This document shows, piece after piece, positions 1 through 8,306 of a DNA stretch of 44,557 nucleotides. Below the pieces are notes generated by a model, which was not told the DNA's origin, searched no databases, and saw nothing but the letters and a program-made list of their open reading frames with translations. The stretch's first letter is position 1. Every line of letters begins with the position of its first letter. A program made the translations under genes and the position numbers. Origin of the DNA: an uncultured Paenibacillus sp. (lineage in GTDB: Bacteria; Bacillota; Bacilli; Paenibacillales; Paenibacillaceae); assembly GCA_927443375.1 (NCBI GenBank), contig CAKMKL010000172.1, positions 1-44,557 on the forward strand, read 5' to 3'.

Positions 1-956
1 GTTCCGCTGGCCGACGAGGTCAGATCAAAGGTTGTAAATCCGTTGTCGAGAACGACTTTGGTGCTGCTCTGCACTGCACCGTATTGATTCACAATCTTGC
101 CCTTAACCAGCACCTTGGAGATCAGATTCAGATCCAGCACATTCAGCTTGTTCTTGCTGATTTTGATCGGTACTGCTGCATAGGCGCTGTCTGTATTGGC
201 GACGGCCACATAGCTGCCGGGGGTGACAGTAAGCGAGTACTTACCGTTAGTGCCGCTAAGTGTTGTGCCGCTGACCTTCCGGGTGGACGTATCAATCAGG
301 TTCACCGGAATTCCGGAGGTGGGTGCCTTATCTAGCGTTACTGTGCCATACAGCTTATTGGCCAGTTTCACTGCTTTGTCGATCAGGACCAGGGCCTCTG
401 CCCGGGATAAGTCCCGTTGCGGCTTAAAGGTGGAGTCCGGATAGCCGAGAATGACCGGTTGATTACTGAGGAAGGTAACCTCATTAAGGGCCCACGCCGC
501 AATGTCATTCTTATCGGTGTAGGTTATAGCGGTTAGCGGTGCGGCATCGGGCTGAATGATATTGGCGATGATTTTGGCTGCTTCCTGGCGGGTGACATTG
601 CTCTGGGGAAGGAAAATGCCATTACCCGGGCCGGTGATAATCTGATCCTCATACGCTTGAACTGCATCCTTGTAGAACCAGTCGGTAGCCAGGACATCGG
701 AGAACGGTGAAGTGCTGGCAGAAGGATTCACGGTAAACCCGAACCCGGTGTTGACGAGCCGTACAAATTCAGCCCGGGTAATCGTCTTGTCGGGATAAAA
801 GTTTCCATCCTCATACCCCTGTGCCTTGCCTTCATCCAGCCATTGCTGAACCGTCCCCTCCGCCCAGTGCCCTTTAATATCAGCGGCAGCAGCGTAGGAG
901 GTGGTGGTGAATACAACCAGAAGTGCAATCACCAGAAGCATAGTCTTTTTCAGCAT
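1..956 (-). CDS. SLH-domain exported protein, N-terminal part (runs off the window)
   Basis: The first 318 codons of a longer gene that continues past base 1. Residues 1-25 form a signal peptide (MLKKTMLLVIALLVVFTTTS, then YAAAA). Three S-layer homology repeats follow (about residues 27-80, 85-140 and 145-195), seen from the recurrent pattern ITRAEFVRLVN, VTRQEAAKIIAN and LSRAEALVLIDKAV with intervening FSDV, YTDK and GYPDSTFKP. After them comes a beta-rich segment resembling a carboxypeptidase-regulatory-like domain (GIPVNLIDTSTRKVSGTTL). SLH domains bind pyruvylated secondary cell-wall polymer, so the protein is probably anchored at the cell surface. The ATG at 956 is preceded by GAGAGGAGCG. 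It lies 140 bp downstream of the lasso exporter on the same strand, but nothing ties it to the lasso pathway. The C-terminal function is unseen. Confidence 0.9.
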   Translation of the reverse strand, partial: MLKKTMLLVIALLVVFTTTSYAAAADIKGHWAEGTVQQWLDEGKAQGYEDGNFYPDKTITRAEFVRLVNTGFGFTVNPSASTSPFSDVLATDWFYKDAVQAYEDQIITGPGNGIFLPQSNVTRQEAAKIIANIIQPDAAPLTAITYTDKNDIAAWALNEVTFLSNQPVILGYPDSTFKPQRDLSRAEALVLIDKAVKLANKLYGTVTLDKAPTSGIPVNLIDTSTRKVSGTTLSGTNGKYSLTVTPGSYVAVANTDSAYAAVPIKISKNKLNVLDLNLISKVLVKGKIVNQYGAVQSSTKVVLDNGFTTFDLTSSASG

Positions 957-1096
957 GATTTAACGCTCCTCTCTATGAATAATTAATAATCTTTCCAATG
1001 ATATACATTATGCAATATGAATGATAATTTAATTAAAATAATTCATTTTGAATATAAATGATAAACGGTCAAAGCACAATATGAAAGTAGGGCCCA

Positions 1097-2923
1097 TTAT
1101 TTGCTCGGAAAGGTAACGACACGGGAATCCGTCTGAAAACCAAGCAGTTTATTAAAGGTTCCCTTTGTTTCACCTGAGAGCTGATGGTAGCCGCCCTGCT
1201 GCACGATATGCCCTTTCTCCAGCACGATAACCTGGTCCGCATTGCGGATGGTTGAGAGGCGGTGGGCAATGACGATTAACGTTACCGATCCTTTTAACCG
1301 TTCCAGGGCAGTTTGGATTTTGAGCTCATTCTCGACATCCAGCGCGCTGGTCGCTTCATCAAGCACCAGGATGGACGGTTTCTTCAGCATGGCTCTGGCC
1401 AGCACAATCCGCTGCCTTTCTCCGCCTGAAAGTTTGATGCCGCGGTCACCGATAATCGTCTCCAGGCCGTCCGGAAGCATCCGCACAAAATCTGCGGCGG
1501 CGGCAAACTCCAGTGCAGTCCATAACTCGGCCTCGGAAGCCGCTTGATTCAACATTAGCAGATTTTCCCGCAGGCTTGCATGAAACAGAAACGGATCTTG
1601 GGACACGTAACTGATAGAGCGTCTTAAGGAAATCATATTCTGGCTGGTTACAGGCACATCGTCAATCAGGATGTCCCCGGACTCCGGGACAATCAGGCCG
1701 ATCAGGATGTCGATCAGGGTACTTTTGCCGGCTCCGGATTTTCCGACGATCGCAGTCATGCTGTTGACAGGAATACGCAGATTAATATTCTGAAGCGCGT
1801 ATTTCGCGCTGTTGCTCTCATACCTGTAGAATAAATTCCGGCATTCAATGCTTTGGTTCAACTGAATGATGTTCTGGGGAAGCGAAGGAGACTCCGGCTC
1901 TAGTTCGGCGGCTGCCCCGGTTTCGGCCATCATCTGATTCAGCTTTTGGAAAGCGGGAATGGTCGTACCAATCTGCTCCCAGTTTCCTTGCATCGAGGTG
2001 AATTTAGGCCATAGGCGGGAGAAAACGATCACAATCAGGATTAACTGGCCGGCCTGGGCGCGCAGAATTTGAATGGAGAACAACACGAACAGGGCGATCA
2101 GCAGGGAAGAAGTAACCTTGTAGAAGAATTGGGAGGTCGTCTGAAGCCGGACGAATTTTACATAGTGCTGCTCCATCCGGGTGCATAAAGCGCGGAACCA
2201 GGACAGGTGCTGAGCTTCCAGCATATTACTCTTGGTGTCTTTCATACCGCTGAAATGATCTGATAGACCGCCCAGATAGCTTTGGGACAGCTCATTCGTA
2301 CGATCCCCCAGACTCTGGGCGCTTCTGATGAATCTGCGGGAGAACAGTGCCATGAGCAGCCCGCCAATGAGTACAAATAACGTTAGCTTTACAGACAGCC
2401 AAAGCGCAAAGCAAATTTGAATCAGGGTAAATATAATCGTTGTTGCAAGGCGCAGCACAAGCTGGGTTCCCTGGCTGACAAGCATCAGCTCGGTGGTCAT
2501 CATATGATTGAGATCGGAGTTTCTTTTTCTAAGGAAAAAGTTCCAGTTCGCGCTGAGCAGCGACCCGTAGACCTCTAACCGCAGGGCCTTCATGAAATCC
2601 TGCTGGAGTTGGCTGTTCACAATCGTCTGATTGCGCTGCAGCCAGGCCTGAAGTATTACGATAAGTACATACACTCCCAGCATCAGTGGCAGATAGGTAT
2701 GGGAGGGAAACAGGTTCAGCCGCTGGATGATCCCATTAAAATAGGACAGGCTGCCGCTGCTGCTGGTCTGAGCCAGAATCCCTGAAAGGCTCAATAAAGG
2801 GAATAACAGCACGATACTGAGTCCTTCAAGCGAGCTGATCAGCATCATGCTGAAGAAATTCAGATACAGCCTAATGCCGGTGATTGCCCGCAATTTATTG
2901 AAATAAGGCCAGATTTCCTTCAT
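1097..2923 (-). CDS. Lasso peptide ABC exporter (PadeD-like, fused permease-ATPase)
   Basis: A 608-residue half-transporter with an N-terminal membrane domain (about residues 20-310, up to six hydrophobic segments) and a C-terminal ABC ATPase. Walker A GKSGAGKST is near residue 394, signature LSGGERQR near 500, Walker B ILVLDEATSALD near 520 and the switch His in IAHRLST. It is the last gene of the lasso operon, starting 2 bp after the nucleotidyltransferase stop, which suggests translational coupling. D proteins of lasso clusters export the mature peptide and give self-immunity; that role is inferred from position. No peptidase C39 domain is present, consistent with leader removal by B1/B2 inside the cell. 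No clear terminator is visible in the AT-rich stretch 957-1096. Confidence 0.93.
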   Translation of the reverse strand: MKEIWPYFNKLRAITGIRLYLNFFSMMLISSLEGLSIVLLFPLLSLSGILAQTSSSGSLSYFNGIIQRLNLFPSHTYLPLMLGVYVLIVILQAWLQRNQTIVNSQLQQDFMKALRLEVYGSLLSANWNFFLRKRNSDLNHMMTTELMLVSQGTQLVLRLATTIIFTLIQICFALWLSVKLTLFVLIGGLLMALFSRRFIRSAQSLGDRTNELSQSYLGGLSDHFSGMKDTKSNMLEAQHLSWFRALCTRMEQHYVKFVRLQTTSQFFYKVTSSLLIALFVLFSIQILRAQAGQLILIVIVFSRLWPKFTSMQGNWEQIGTTIPAFQKLNQMMAETGAAAELEPESPSLPQNIIQLNQSIECRNLFYRYESNSAKYALQNINLRIPVNSMTAIVGKSGAGKSTLIDILIGLIVPESGDILIDDVPVTSQNMISLRRSISYVSQDPFLFHASLRENLLMLNQAASEAELWTALEFAAAADFVRMLPDGLETIIGDRGIKLSGGERQRIVLARAMLKKPSILVLDEATSALDVENELKIQTALERLKGSVTLIVIAHRLSTIRNADQVIVLEKGHIVQQGGYHQLSGETKGTFNKLLGFQTDSRVVTFPSK

Positions 2924-2925
2924 AA

Positions 2926-4092
2926 CTAAAGCTCCCTTACTCGGGTCTTATATTTCAGCCTGCGCCACAGGAGAAGCAGCGGCCGGATGGGGAAATAAAG
3001 AAAATGCAGCAAAGACGGCAGCGGCAGCGTAAGGGCATCCTGTGAGCTGGGATAATAGAAGCTTTTGAGATAAGAGAGCTTCTGCCGCATCTTCAACAAA
3101 CTTAATAAATAGCGGGAATGACTAAGGGCATGAACATTTGGCGTGCTCATTTGGACTATGTAGCCAATAGCGGTTTGTGCAGCAAGCTGGCTTGAGGGGG
3201 AGGTGTAGAAGGACTGCATATCGGCAATGAATGGTGTACCTAATAACCGATTGCATAAAATCAAAGTTTGACCAACGATGATATGGCTCTTGCTTTGTTT
3301 TATGTAGTGAGTGATGAGGCCGAAGTCCAGCTTCTGATCTAATAAGTGTCTGATATCGAGCAGCCAGCGGAGCCTGAACCAGCCGTGACGGGCACCGTGG
3401 GTGGCCAGATAAAGAAATAGGTCTTCATTACCCGGGCGGTAGACCGGATGACTCGGGAGGAAAGATTCCTGCTTACGGGACCACAGCTCATCGAATGTTG
3501 GCTCTGGCCATGATCCCGGATGCAGTCTCCAGTGAACCTCGATTTGAATCCTTTCTTCATGATTCGTATAGGAGCAGTGATGGAGACCTTTTCTCCAAGT
3601 GGACAATCTAGGTGAGCCTTCCTCGGCAATGAAGCCACAGGAGTGGAGCAGTTGTTCTGTCCGATCAAAATCTTCGACTGGAATCAAAATATCTAAATCC
3701 TTACAAGTTCGTAGTGAAGTATCACCGTATAAGTCTTTTGCGAGAGCAGGACCTTTTAAAAGTAACGAACGAATGTGATGCTCCTTTAATAAACGGAAGA
3801 GATGATCGGCCGTTCGGGTCAAATGCAGCATTTGAAAGGTATTAATCTTAAACTCACTTTTTAAGCTTTGGATTACAGCTGGCGGAGCATCCGAATTTTT
3901 GAGTTGGGCATAGAGAACAGGATACACCCTGTGAAAGCGGGCAAGTTCAAGAAAGAGCACCCAGTTAAAATCATCTGGTTCATAATCTGTTTCACCGAGG
4001 CTGGAAATGGGCTGAGGATTGCTTAGGATATGGAGTAACAGCACTAATTCTTTAGGAAAGGCACTCAAGTCCATCCCGATAGCGTTATTCAT
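2926..4092 (-). CDS. Nucleotidyltransferase-family lasso tailoring protein (PadeN-like)
   Basis: A 388-residue protein with the NTP_transf_5-type core: a helix, then LLLKGPALAKDLYGD, then the acidic motif TCKDLDILIP (D-x-D) at roughly residues 130-150, followed by a conserved His-rich region (LHHCSYTNHE, IEVHWRLHPGSW). Nucleotidyltransferase-fold proteins of this type recur in paeninodin-type lasso clusters beside the HPr-kinase-like gene. The substrate is not certain: adding a nucleotide or further phosphate to the lasso tail, or resistance-like modification, are possibilities. It lies between B2 (27 bp gap) and D (2 bp gap), so is almost surely co-transcribed. The start ATG at 4092 is near the B2 stop; no other start fits better. 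Confidence 0.85.
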   Translation of the reverse strand: MNNAIGMDLSAFPKELVLLLHILSNPQPISSLGETDYEPDDFNWVLFLELARFHRVYPVLYAQLKNSDAPPAVIQSLKSEFKINTFQMLHLTRTADHLFRLLKEHHIRSLLLKGPALAKDLYGDTSLRTCKDLDILIPVEDFDRTEQLLHSCGFIAEEGSPRLSTWRKGLHHCSYTNHEERIQIEVHWRLHPGSWPEPTFDELWSRKQESFLPSHPVYRPGNEDLFLYLATHGARHGWFRLRWLLDIRHLLDQKLDFGLITHYIKQSKSHIIVGQTLILCNRLLGTPFIADMQSFYTSPSSQLAAQTAIGYIVQMSTPNVHALSHSRYLLSLLKMRQKLSYLKSFYYPSSQDALTLPLPSLLHFLYFPIRPLLLLWRRLKYKTRVREL

Positions 4093-4119
4093 CGAAGTGC
4101 GCCCCTTTATTTCTTAGTC

Positions 4120-4524
4120 TTACTGGGTATAGGTTTTGCCGAAGGTTAAGGCAACAGTGAATCTGTCCATTTCTTTCTGCCCGGCGAGGTAGAATGAACC
4201 GCTGCGAAGCCACGCATGGGCAATCAGCCTGCCGGATACGTCCTTGGAGGTTCCCATATATAAGGTGCAGTCAATCCGCCGCCGCTCCAGCATTTTCATG
4301 ATGGCTATAGCTTTAACGAGGCACATACTTTCCCACCAGACATAACGGCTCATTACATGTACGGAATAGCTGATGTTATGCAATAAAGCTGCGGTTGGAT
4401 GGGATTCATGGTGAGTCCATGATGTTTCTTCCATGGGTTCCCCAAGTGCGGAAGAGACTTTGGAAAAGGGGAATAGTTTGAAAACCCTGGCCCATGCCAG
4501 ATAAAAACAGGCTTCCAGCAACAT
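4120..4524 (-). CDS. Lasso peptide biosynthesis B2 protein (leader peptidase, transglutaminase-like)
   Basis: B2 proteins are Cys-His-Asp proteases that cut the lasso leader off after delivery by B1. The core fold is visible: helix LLEACFYLAWARVFKLFPF, the catalytic Cys in WWESMCLVKAIAIMKMLERR, then CTLYMGTS and the His of LIAHAWLRSG (the H-A-W motif). The first ATG (4524) gives 134 residues but has no ribosome binding site, and family-like residues (NTLLRRLRKAAALDSDKKL) continue in the same frame upstream to the B1 stop at 4591-4593. The true start is therefore probably a non-standard codon such as ATA at 4584 (about 154 residues). Coordinates here are the conservative ATG version. It is the fifth gene of the operon. 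Confidence 0.9.
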   Translation of the reverse strand: MLLEACFYLAWARVFKLFPFSKVSSALGEPMEETSWTHHESHPTAALLHNISYSVHVMSRYVWWESMCLVKAIAIMKMLERRRIDCTLYMGTSKDVSGRLIAHAWLRSGSFYLAGQKEMDRFTVALTFGKTYTQ

Positions 4525-4590
4525 GAGTTTTTTATCTGAATCCAGCGCTGCAGCTTTCCTCAGTCTTCGGAGTAACGTATTTATATTCGC

Positions 4591-4908
4591 TCACTCCCAG
4601 CCCCGGGCCACCATCTGATCCTCGCTGAGTACAATTAACTGCTCTTTATTCATCTCCTCCAAGAAGGGCACCACTTGCGCAAGGCAGTCCTGGTCGGAGA
4701 TTTCGTATTCGGCAGTAAGTGTTGAGATTAAGTCTGTCAGCAGGGTGGGGACTTGCACGATCTCCCAGATTCTGCCCCCGATGTGCCCGAGATTATAATA
4801 TTTACCGGAATGGATGCCGACCATGACCTTTTCTCCATCCATATCGCTGACGAAGAAGTTTCTGGCTTGGGTAATACGGTGATTGGAATGAATCATTGTT
4901 TTTGCCAT
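4591..4908 (-). CDS. Lasso peptide B1 protein, PqqD-like RiPP recognition element
   Basis: A 105-residue stand-alone PqqD-fold protein. The winged-helix/beta arrangement typical of a RiPP recognition element is visible: VMVGIHSGKYYNLGHIGGRI with the conserved G-x-Y-x-x-L and I-W segments, then helix VPTLLTDLISTLTAEYEI and a C-terminal helix CLAQVVPFLEEMNKEQLIV. In split-B lasso systems B1 binds the leader and presents it to the B2 protease. It starts 6 bp after the kinase stop. Its stop codon is followed immediately by the in-frame upstream extension of B2. Confidence 0.92.
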   Translation of the reverse strand: MAKTMIHSNHRITQARNFFVSDMDGEKVMVGIHSGKYYNLGHIGGRIWEIVQVPTLLTDLISTLTAEYEISDQDCLAQVVPFLEEMNKEQLIVLSEDQMVARGWE

Positions 4909-4914
4909 AACGCT

Positions 4915-5838
4915 TTACGCTCCTTTTTGGATCAGGTTTATGATTTGAGCGGTAAGGTGATCGGCTGTAAAAGCCGCATTCGACCGGGTGATCGTCATGA
5001 AAGAAGCTTTGGAAATAATTTGCGCCGACATTTTGAAATGCCAGTCTTCCAGGTTAAGCAGAGGGACCAGGAAATTACGGTACGTATGATTGAAGAGTAC
5101 GGGAAAACGATGCAGTCCAATCACCGGGCGTATGTCCGTCAACTCGTTTCTGGAGACAATAATCTCAAAAATACCTGCTAAAGGAACTGCTTCCGGACTG
5201 AATTGCCCGGTTACGGGAATCGCATATTTGTCGACTTCCTGATATAGAGGGGAATAGGAGAGCGCATCTAATCCCAGGGCGTCTATGCTTTTCTTCCACA
5301 GCTTCTGCTGGGGGTAGGCCGGAATAATGATCGGGATATTACGTTCGTTCAGCGTAACCGGGATCACATCGTCGGTCAGCAGCGGCAGTCCGATGTTAAG
5401 CATCGCGGCGGCGAGGGTCGATTTTCCCGCACCGGAGTGGCCGATGAAGGCAAAAGCTTTTCCATTTATAACGACGGCACTGCCATGCAGCGGCAGAATC
5501 TTTCTTTGCAGCAGCAAAGCGCCCATGCAGCTTCCAAGCAGGTACAAGCGGATCATTCGTTCATCGGAGCCCGCAAAAGGGGAGATGACGATGTTTCTAC
5601 CTTGCTGCACCAGGAAAATAGCCGTTCCCGGCATATTAAAGGCAATATTGCCGTTATTAACCGAATAATAATCCTCCTGCGGACCTAAACTTTCCCAGTA
5701 CTCCGTTAGCTCTCCACACTCAATGGTGACGTCGATCTCACTATCCTTACAATAGGTTTGGGGAAGCTCCGGGAACAAGTATTCACTGGCTATGTTTAAC
5801 CCGAACGCATTATATATTGTTTTTTTCATAGGGTTCAT
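4915..5838 (-). CDS. HPr kinase-like lasso peptide kinase (PadeK-like)
   Basis: A 307-residue protein whose C-terminal two thirds match the HPr-kinase P-loop fold: LPLHGSAVVINGKAFAFIG leading into Walker A GHSGAGKST (about residues 131-139), then LPLLTDDVIPV, the acidic Walker-B-like motif. In the paeninodin cluster of Paenibacillus dendritiformis the homologous kinase phosphorylates the side chain of the C-terminal Ser of the precursor; the precursor here also ends in Ser. Position between A and B1 fits this job. An alternative ATG three codons inside (5829) has a comparable ribosome binding context. It is not the sugar-regulatory HprK: it lacks the long N-terminal domain and sits in a lasso operon. 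Confidence 0.9.
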   Translation of the reverse strand: MNPMKKTIYNAFGLNIASEYLFPELPQTYCKDSEIDVTIECGELTEYWESLGPQEDYYSVNNGNIAFNMPGTAIFLVQQGRNIVISPFAGSDERMIRLYLLGSCMGALLLQRKILPLHGSAVVINGKAFAFIGHSGAGKSTLAAAMLNIGLPLLTDDVIPVTLNERNIPIIIPAYPQQKLWKKSIDALGLDALSYSPLYQEVDKYAIPVTGQFSPEAVPLAGIFEIIVSRNELTDIRPVIGLHRFPVLFNHTYRNFLVPLLNLEDWHFKMSAQIISKASFMTITRSNAAFTADHLTAQIINLIQKGA

Positions 5839-5867
5839 CCGTCACTTTCTAATGAAACTTGAGATTA

Positions 5868-5902
5868 TGGCCTCACTGGTTCTTCCGAACCAAGTGAGAC
5901 CA
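5868..5902 (-). promoter_or_regulatory. Stem-loop between precursor and kinase genes
   Basis: A near-perfect inverted repeat: TGGCCTCACTGGTTC (5868-5882) against GAACCAAGTGAGACCA (5887-5902), loop TTCC, with one bulge and one mismatch. No T-run follows on the minus strand, so it is unlikely to be a full terminator. Such hairpins after RiPP precursor genes commonly stabilise or process the short precursor transcript so that more precursor than enzyme is made; that role is inferred. Confidence 0.7.
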
Positions 5903-5927
5903 TGGATTTTCAATATCTGAAAAATGC

Positions 5928-6107
5928 CTAAGACACAGGGACTCCGGGAATTGTTGGAGCAGGTATACCTGAACCAGGATCATCTGTAATATCCAGATCC
6001 AGCTTGCCTCCAATATAAGTCCAATCCACCCAGTGGGTTCCTTCGCCAGCCATCGTTTTACTGACATTCAGAACCTCCAGTTCAGGGGCTTTCCATTCTT
6101 TTCTCAT
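5928..6107 (-). CDS. Lasso peptide precursor (paeninodin-like) with an unusually long core
   Basis: A 59-residue precursor. The leader is MRKEWKAPELEVLNVSKTM, holding the RRE-binding W-x-x-P-x-L variant of the YxxPxL motif and the conserved Thr two residues before cleavage. The predicted core starts AGEGTHWVDW: Ala1 and Asp9 would form a nine-residue macrolactam ring. The tail runs on for 31 residues (Asp-rich, then Pro-rich) and ends in VPVS, the terminal Ser matching the kinase next door. The ATG at 6107 lies 8 nt after GGAGG; the in-frame GTG at 6116 overlaps that ribosome binding site and is rejected. Usual lasso cores are roughly 15-26 residues, so the length is odd. Confidence 0.88.
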   Translation of the reverse strand: MRKEWKAPELEVLNVSKTMAGEGTHWVDWTYIGGKLDLDITDDPGSGIPAPTIPGVPVS

Positions 6108-6126
6108 TTTGTTCACCTCCCTTCAA

Positions 6127-8046
6127 TTAGAAAGCCTTAAGAAAACGATATACAATCAGACTGCGCATTAAAAAGCGGATCTCAAAGTCCAGGGCCTGCT
6201 CGGGACTCGGCATAGCCGTTTTGCGGCACAGTTCCCGGATCTTCGTTGTATTCAAAAAGTAGGCAGCCTTTGGATCAGCACATAGCTCTTCGAGCTCCTG
6301 GCGGAACACCTCCCAGACAGGAAGTACCCGGTGAACCCAGTCCACCCCTTGAACGCCGCGGGTATGCTGATTTAATCGGACCTGATCCGGCAAGAGATTT
6401 TTTGTAGCCCGCCGTACTAGCGCCCGTCCCACTCCCTGTTGAACGTATTGTTCCGGTGGCAAAGACAGGCAAAACCGGATAACCCGCAGGTCGGCGGTAA
6501 CATCCCGTTCCCATAATCCATAGCGTGTTGAAAGCTTGGCACCAAATGCACCCTGAAAGCCTACAAATGAAGGATTGCCGAAATAGCTTTCGCGGTCTCG
6601 CATCCGGTGGCCCGGAGCCATTAAAGTGCGTTTGTGCTCTTCTCTCAATTTACTGAAAACGCCGGAGTCATCAGCAAAATTCAGACTGATAAGCTGAGGG
6701 AACTCTGGCAGCGGCGTTGAACTCCTATTCAAAAAGGGGTAGGCAGTTTTAGCTAGTAATGGAATCAACTTGGATCTGCGGATACCCATCTGCCGGCCAA
6801 ATTGCTTCGTTTCCTGGTAAAACCGGAGATATTTGAAGCTCCGCAGCAAGTAAGTGCAGTAGTCGATTGCCGATCCCCAAGAAATCGTATAATTACCGCG
6901 CGCACCTGTTAACAGAATGCCAATCCCATCATGAGTTGCGCGTTCATAAATACCTTTAATCCAGAATGTATTTTCAAAGTTTTTATAGGGTGCTTCCAGA
7001 ATATGCAGTAGGGAGTCGATTTCGGTAAAAGGGCTTTTCCCAGGAAGGTTTACGTATGTATCCTTAATATTTCCGGCATGATTGACCGTTGCCTTGATGT
7101 AAGGCCGTTCATCTGCTATCCGATTTTTTGCCGTCCAATCTTTGAAATCATCGGGTGGAACATAGCTGTAGGTATGGAGTATTTTGTTATCTGCTCTTAA
7201 CAGTCCCGCCGCCTGGCTGGCCACAGCGCCGGAATCCAGCCCGCCGCTTAAAGTAGCGCCTACCTGATGATGGGTGCGCAGCCGGGCAGCGGTTGCTTCC
7301 TGAAATACAGCCTGAAATGCTTCAAGAACTTCACCGTCTGAGCTGAAACGCATCATCTCAACCTGGCTGATACTAGTGTTGTAGCTTAAGCGGAGCTTGT
7401 TGTCCTTAACGGTAAAGCTGTAGGCAGGAGGCAGCTGTGAAATGTTACGGTAAGGCGTACTGGCAGCATCGTTTGATTCATACATGTCCGGAATGGCCAG
7501 AAAGTCAGCCAGCCAGGTCTGATTTAATTCTTTGCATACTCCAGAAATTGAAAATAATGGAGCCATGATAGTGCAAAACGAGAACTTTTGCTCATTCAGC
7601 GAGTAGTAGAGCGTCCGGTTGCCTAAGGGGTCCCTTGCTCCAAACAAGAGCTGCTGCACGGAATCCCATATGACAAAAGCATAATCCCCGATTAAAAACC
7701 TGGTTACCTGAGTTCCCCACTTCAAATAAGCGAGTAAAATGAGTTCACTGTCTGTCATGCTGTTCCTCTTGCCGGGAGCCACCTGCAGCCGGTTAAACAG
7801 CTCGTTGCGGTTATCGATAATGGCATCCGATGTAATCACGAGCTGATGCTGATCATCGTAGAAAGGTAAAGGCTGATTCACCGATTCAGGGGTAATCCAA
7901 CGTGCTGAGCACCCCAAGAATACCCTGTCGCCTGCCCAGATTCTTATATCATCCGAAGGGTATTTCTCGAGTGCCTGCATCATATTACGGCCCTCTTCAT
8001 GTGCTGAATCGTTATGGAAATTGAGGATGCCAGTAATGACGCTCAT
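6127..8046 (-). CDS. Lasso peptide cyclase, asparagine synthetase B-like (C protein)
   Basis: A 639-residue asparagine-synthetase-like enzyme. The N-terminal glutaminase-like domain lacks the catalytic Cys2 (it begins MSVITGILNF), as expected for lasso cyclases that use the core's own amine rather than ammonia. The ATP pyrophosphatase loop SGGLDSGAVA is at about residues 267-276. The enzyme adenylates the Asp9 side chain of the core and closes the ring onto the N-terminal amine. The ATG at 8046 has GGGGGT just upstream; earlier in-frame starts (ATG 8058, TTG 8067) are less well placed. It is the first gene of the operon, 19 bp before the precursor, so C precedes A here. Confidence 0.92.
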   Translation of the reverse strand: MSVITGILNFHNDSAHEEGRNMMQALEKYPSDDIRIWAGDRVFLGCSARWITPESVNQPLPFYDDQHQLVITSDAIIDNRNELFNRLQVAPGKRNSMTDSELILLAYLKWGTQVTRFLIGDYAFVIWDSVQQLLFGARDPLGNRTLYYSLNEQKFSFCTIMAPLFSISGVCKELNQTWLADFLAIPDMYESNDAASTPYRNISQLPPAYSFTVKDNKLRLSYNTSISQVEMMRFSSDGEVLEAFQAVFQEATAARLRTHHQVGATLSGGLDSGAVASQAAGLLRADNKILHTYSYVPPDDFKDWTAKNRIADERPYIKATVNHAGNIKDTYVNLPGKSPFTEIDSLLHILEAPYKNFENTFWIKGIYERATHDGIGILLTGARGNYTISWGSAIDYCTYLLRSFKYLRFYQETKQFGRQMGIRRSKLIPLLAKTAYPFLNRSSTPLPEFPQLISLNFADDSGVFSKLREEHKRTLMAPGHRMRDRESYFGNPSFVGFQGAFGAKLSTRYGLWERDVTADLRVIRFCLSLPPEQYVQQGVGRALVRRATKNLLPDQVRLNQHTRGVQGVDWVHRVLPVWEVFRQELEELCADPKAAYFLNTTKIRELCRKTAMPSPEQALDFEIRFLMRSLIVYRFLKAF

Positions 8047-8087
8047 GATTACCCCCATCTGGGACAATTTGTTATAATCCTGACCAT

Positions 8088-8115
8088 ATTATACATAAAG
8101 TTATTCGTAATGCAA
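8088..8115 (-). promoter_or_regulatory. Candidate sigma-A promoter of the lasso operon
   Basis: On the minus strand TTGCAT (8115-8110) and TATAAT (8093-8088) are separated by 16 bp, about 40 bp upstream of the cyclase ATG at 8046. The -10 is a perfect consensus. The surrounding 8100-8240 stretch is very AT-rich. Confidence 0.6.
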
Positions 8116-8306
8116 ACTTATTTTGTTTTTAAACTAAATTAAAATTCAATACGAATTACATTTGCTTTATAGAAAGAAAAATAAGGAAAATAAAATGATT
8201 TACAAAAATATTCGAAATGAATATAATCAGTCCAAAGGATTCTCTATATGAATCGTATCATGGGAATTGATATTTGGATTGAACCAGAGAAAGGAATGAA
8301 TATTCG

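Noticed and set aside
4753..5181. 142-codon plus-strand ORF across the B1 and kinase genes
   Set aside because: Antisense to two clear lasso genes with operon spacing; no ribosome binding site.
6108..6116. Upstream GTG start of the lasso precursor
   Set aside because: The GTG is part of the GGAGGTG ribosome binding site that serves the ATG at 6107.
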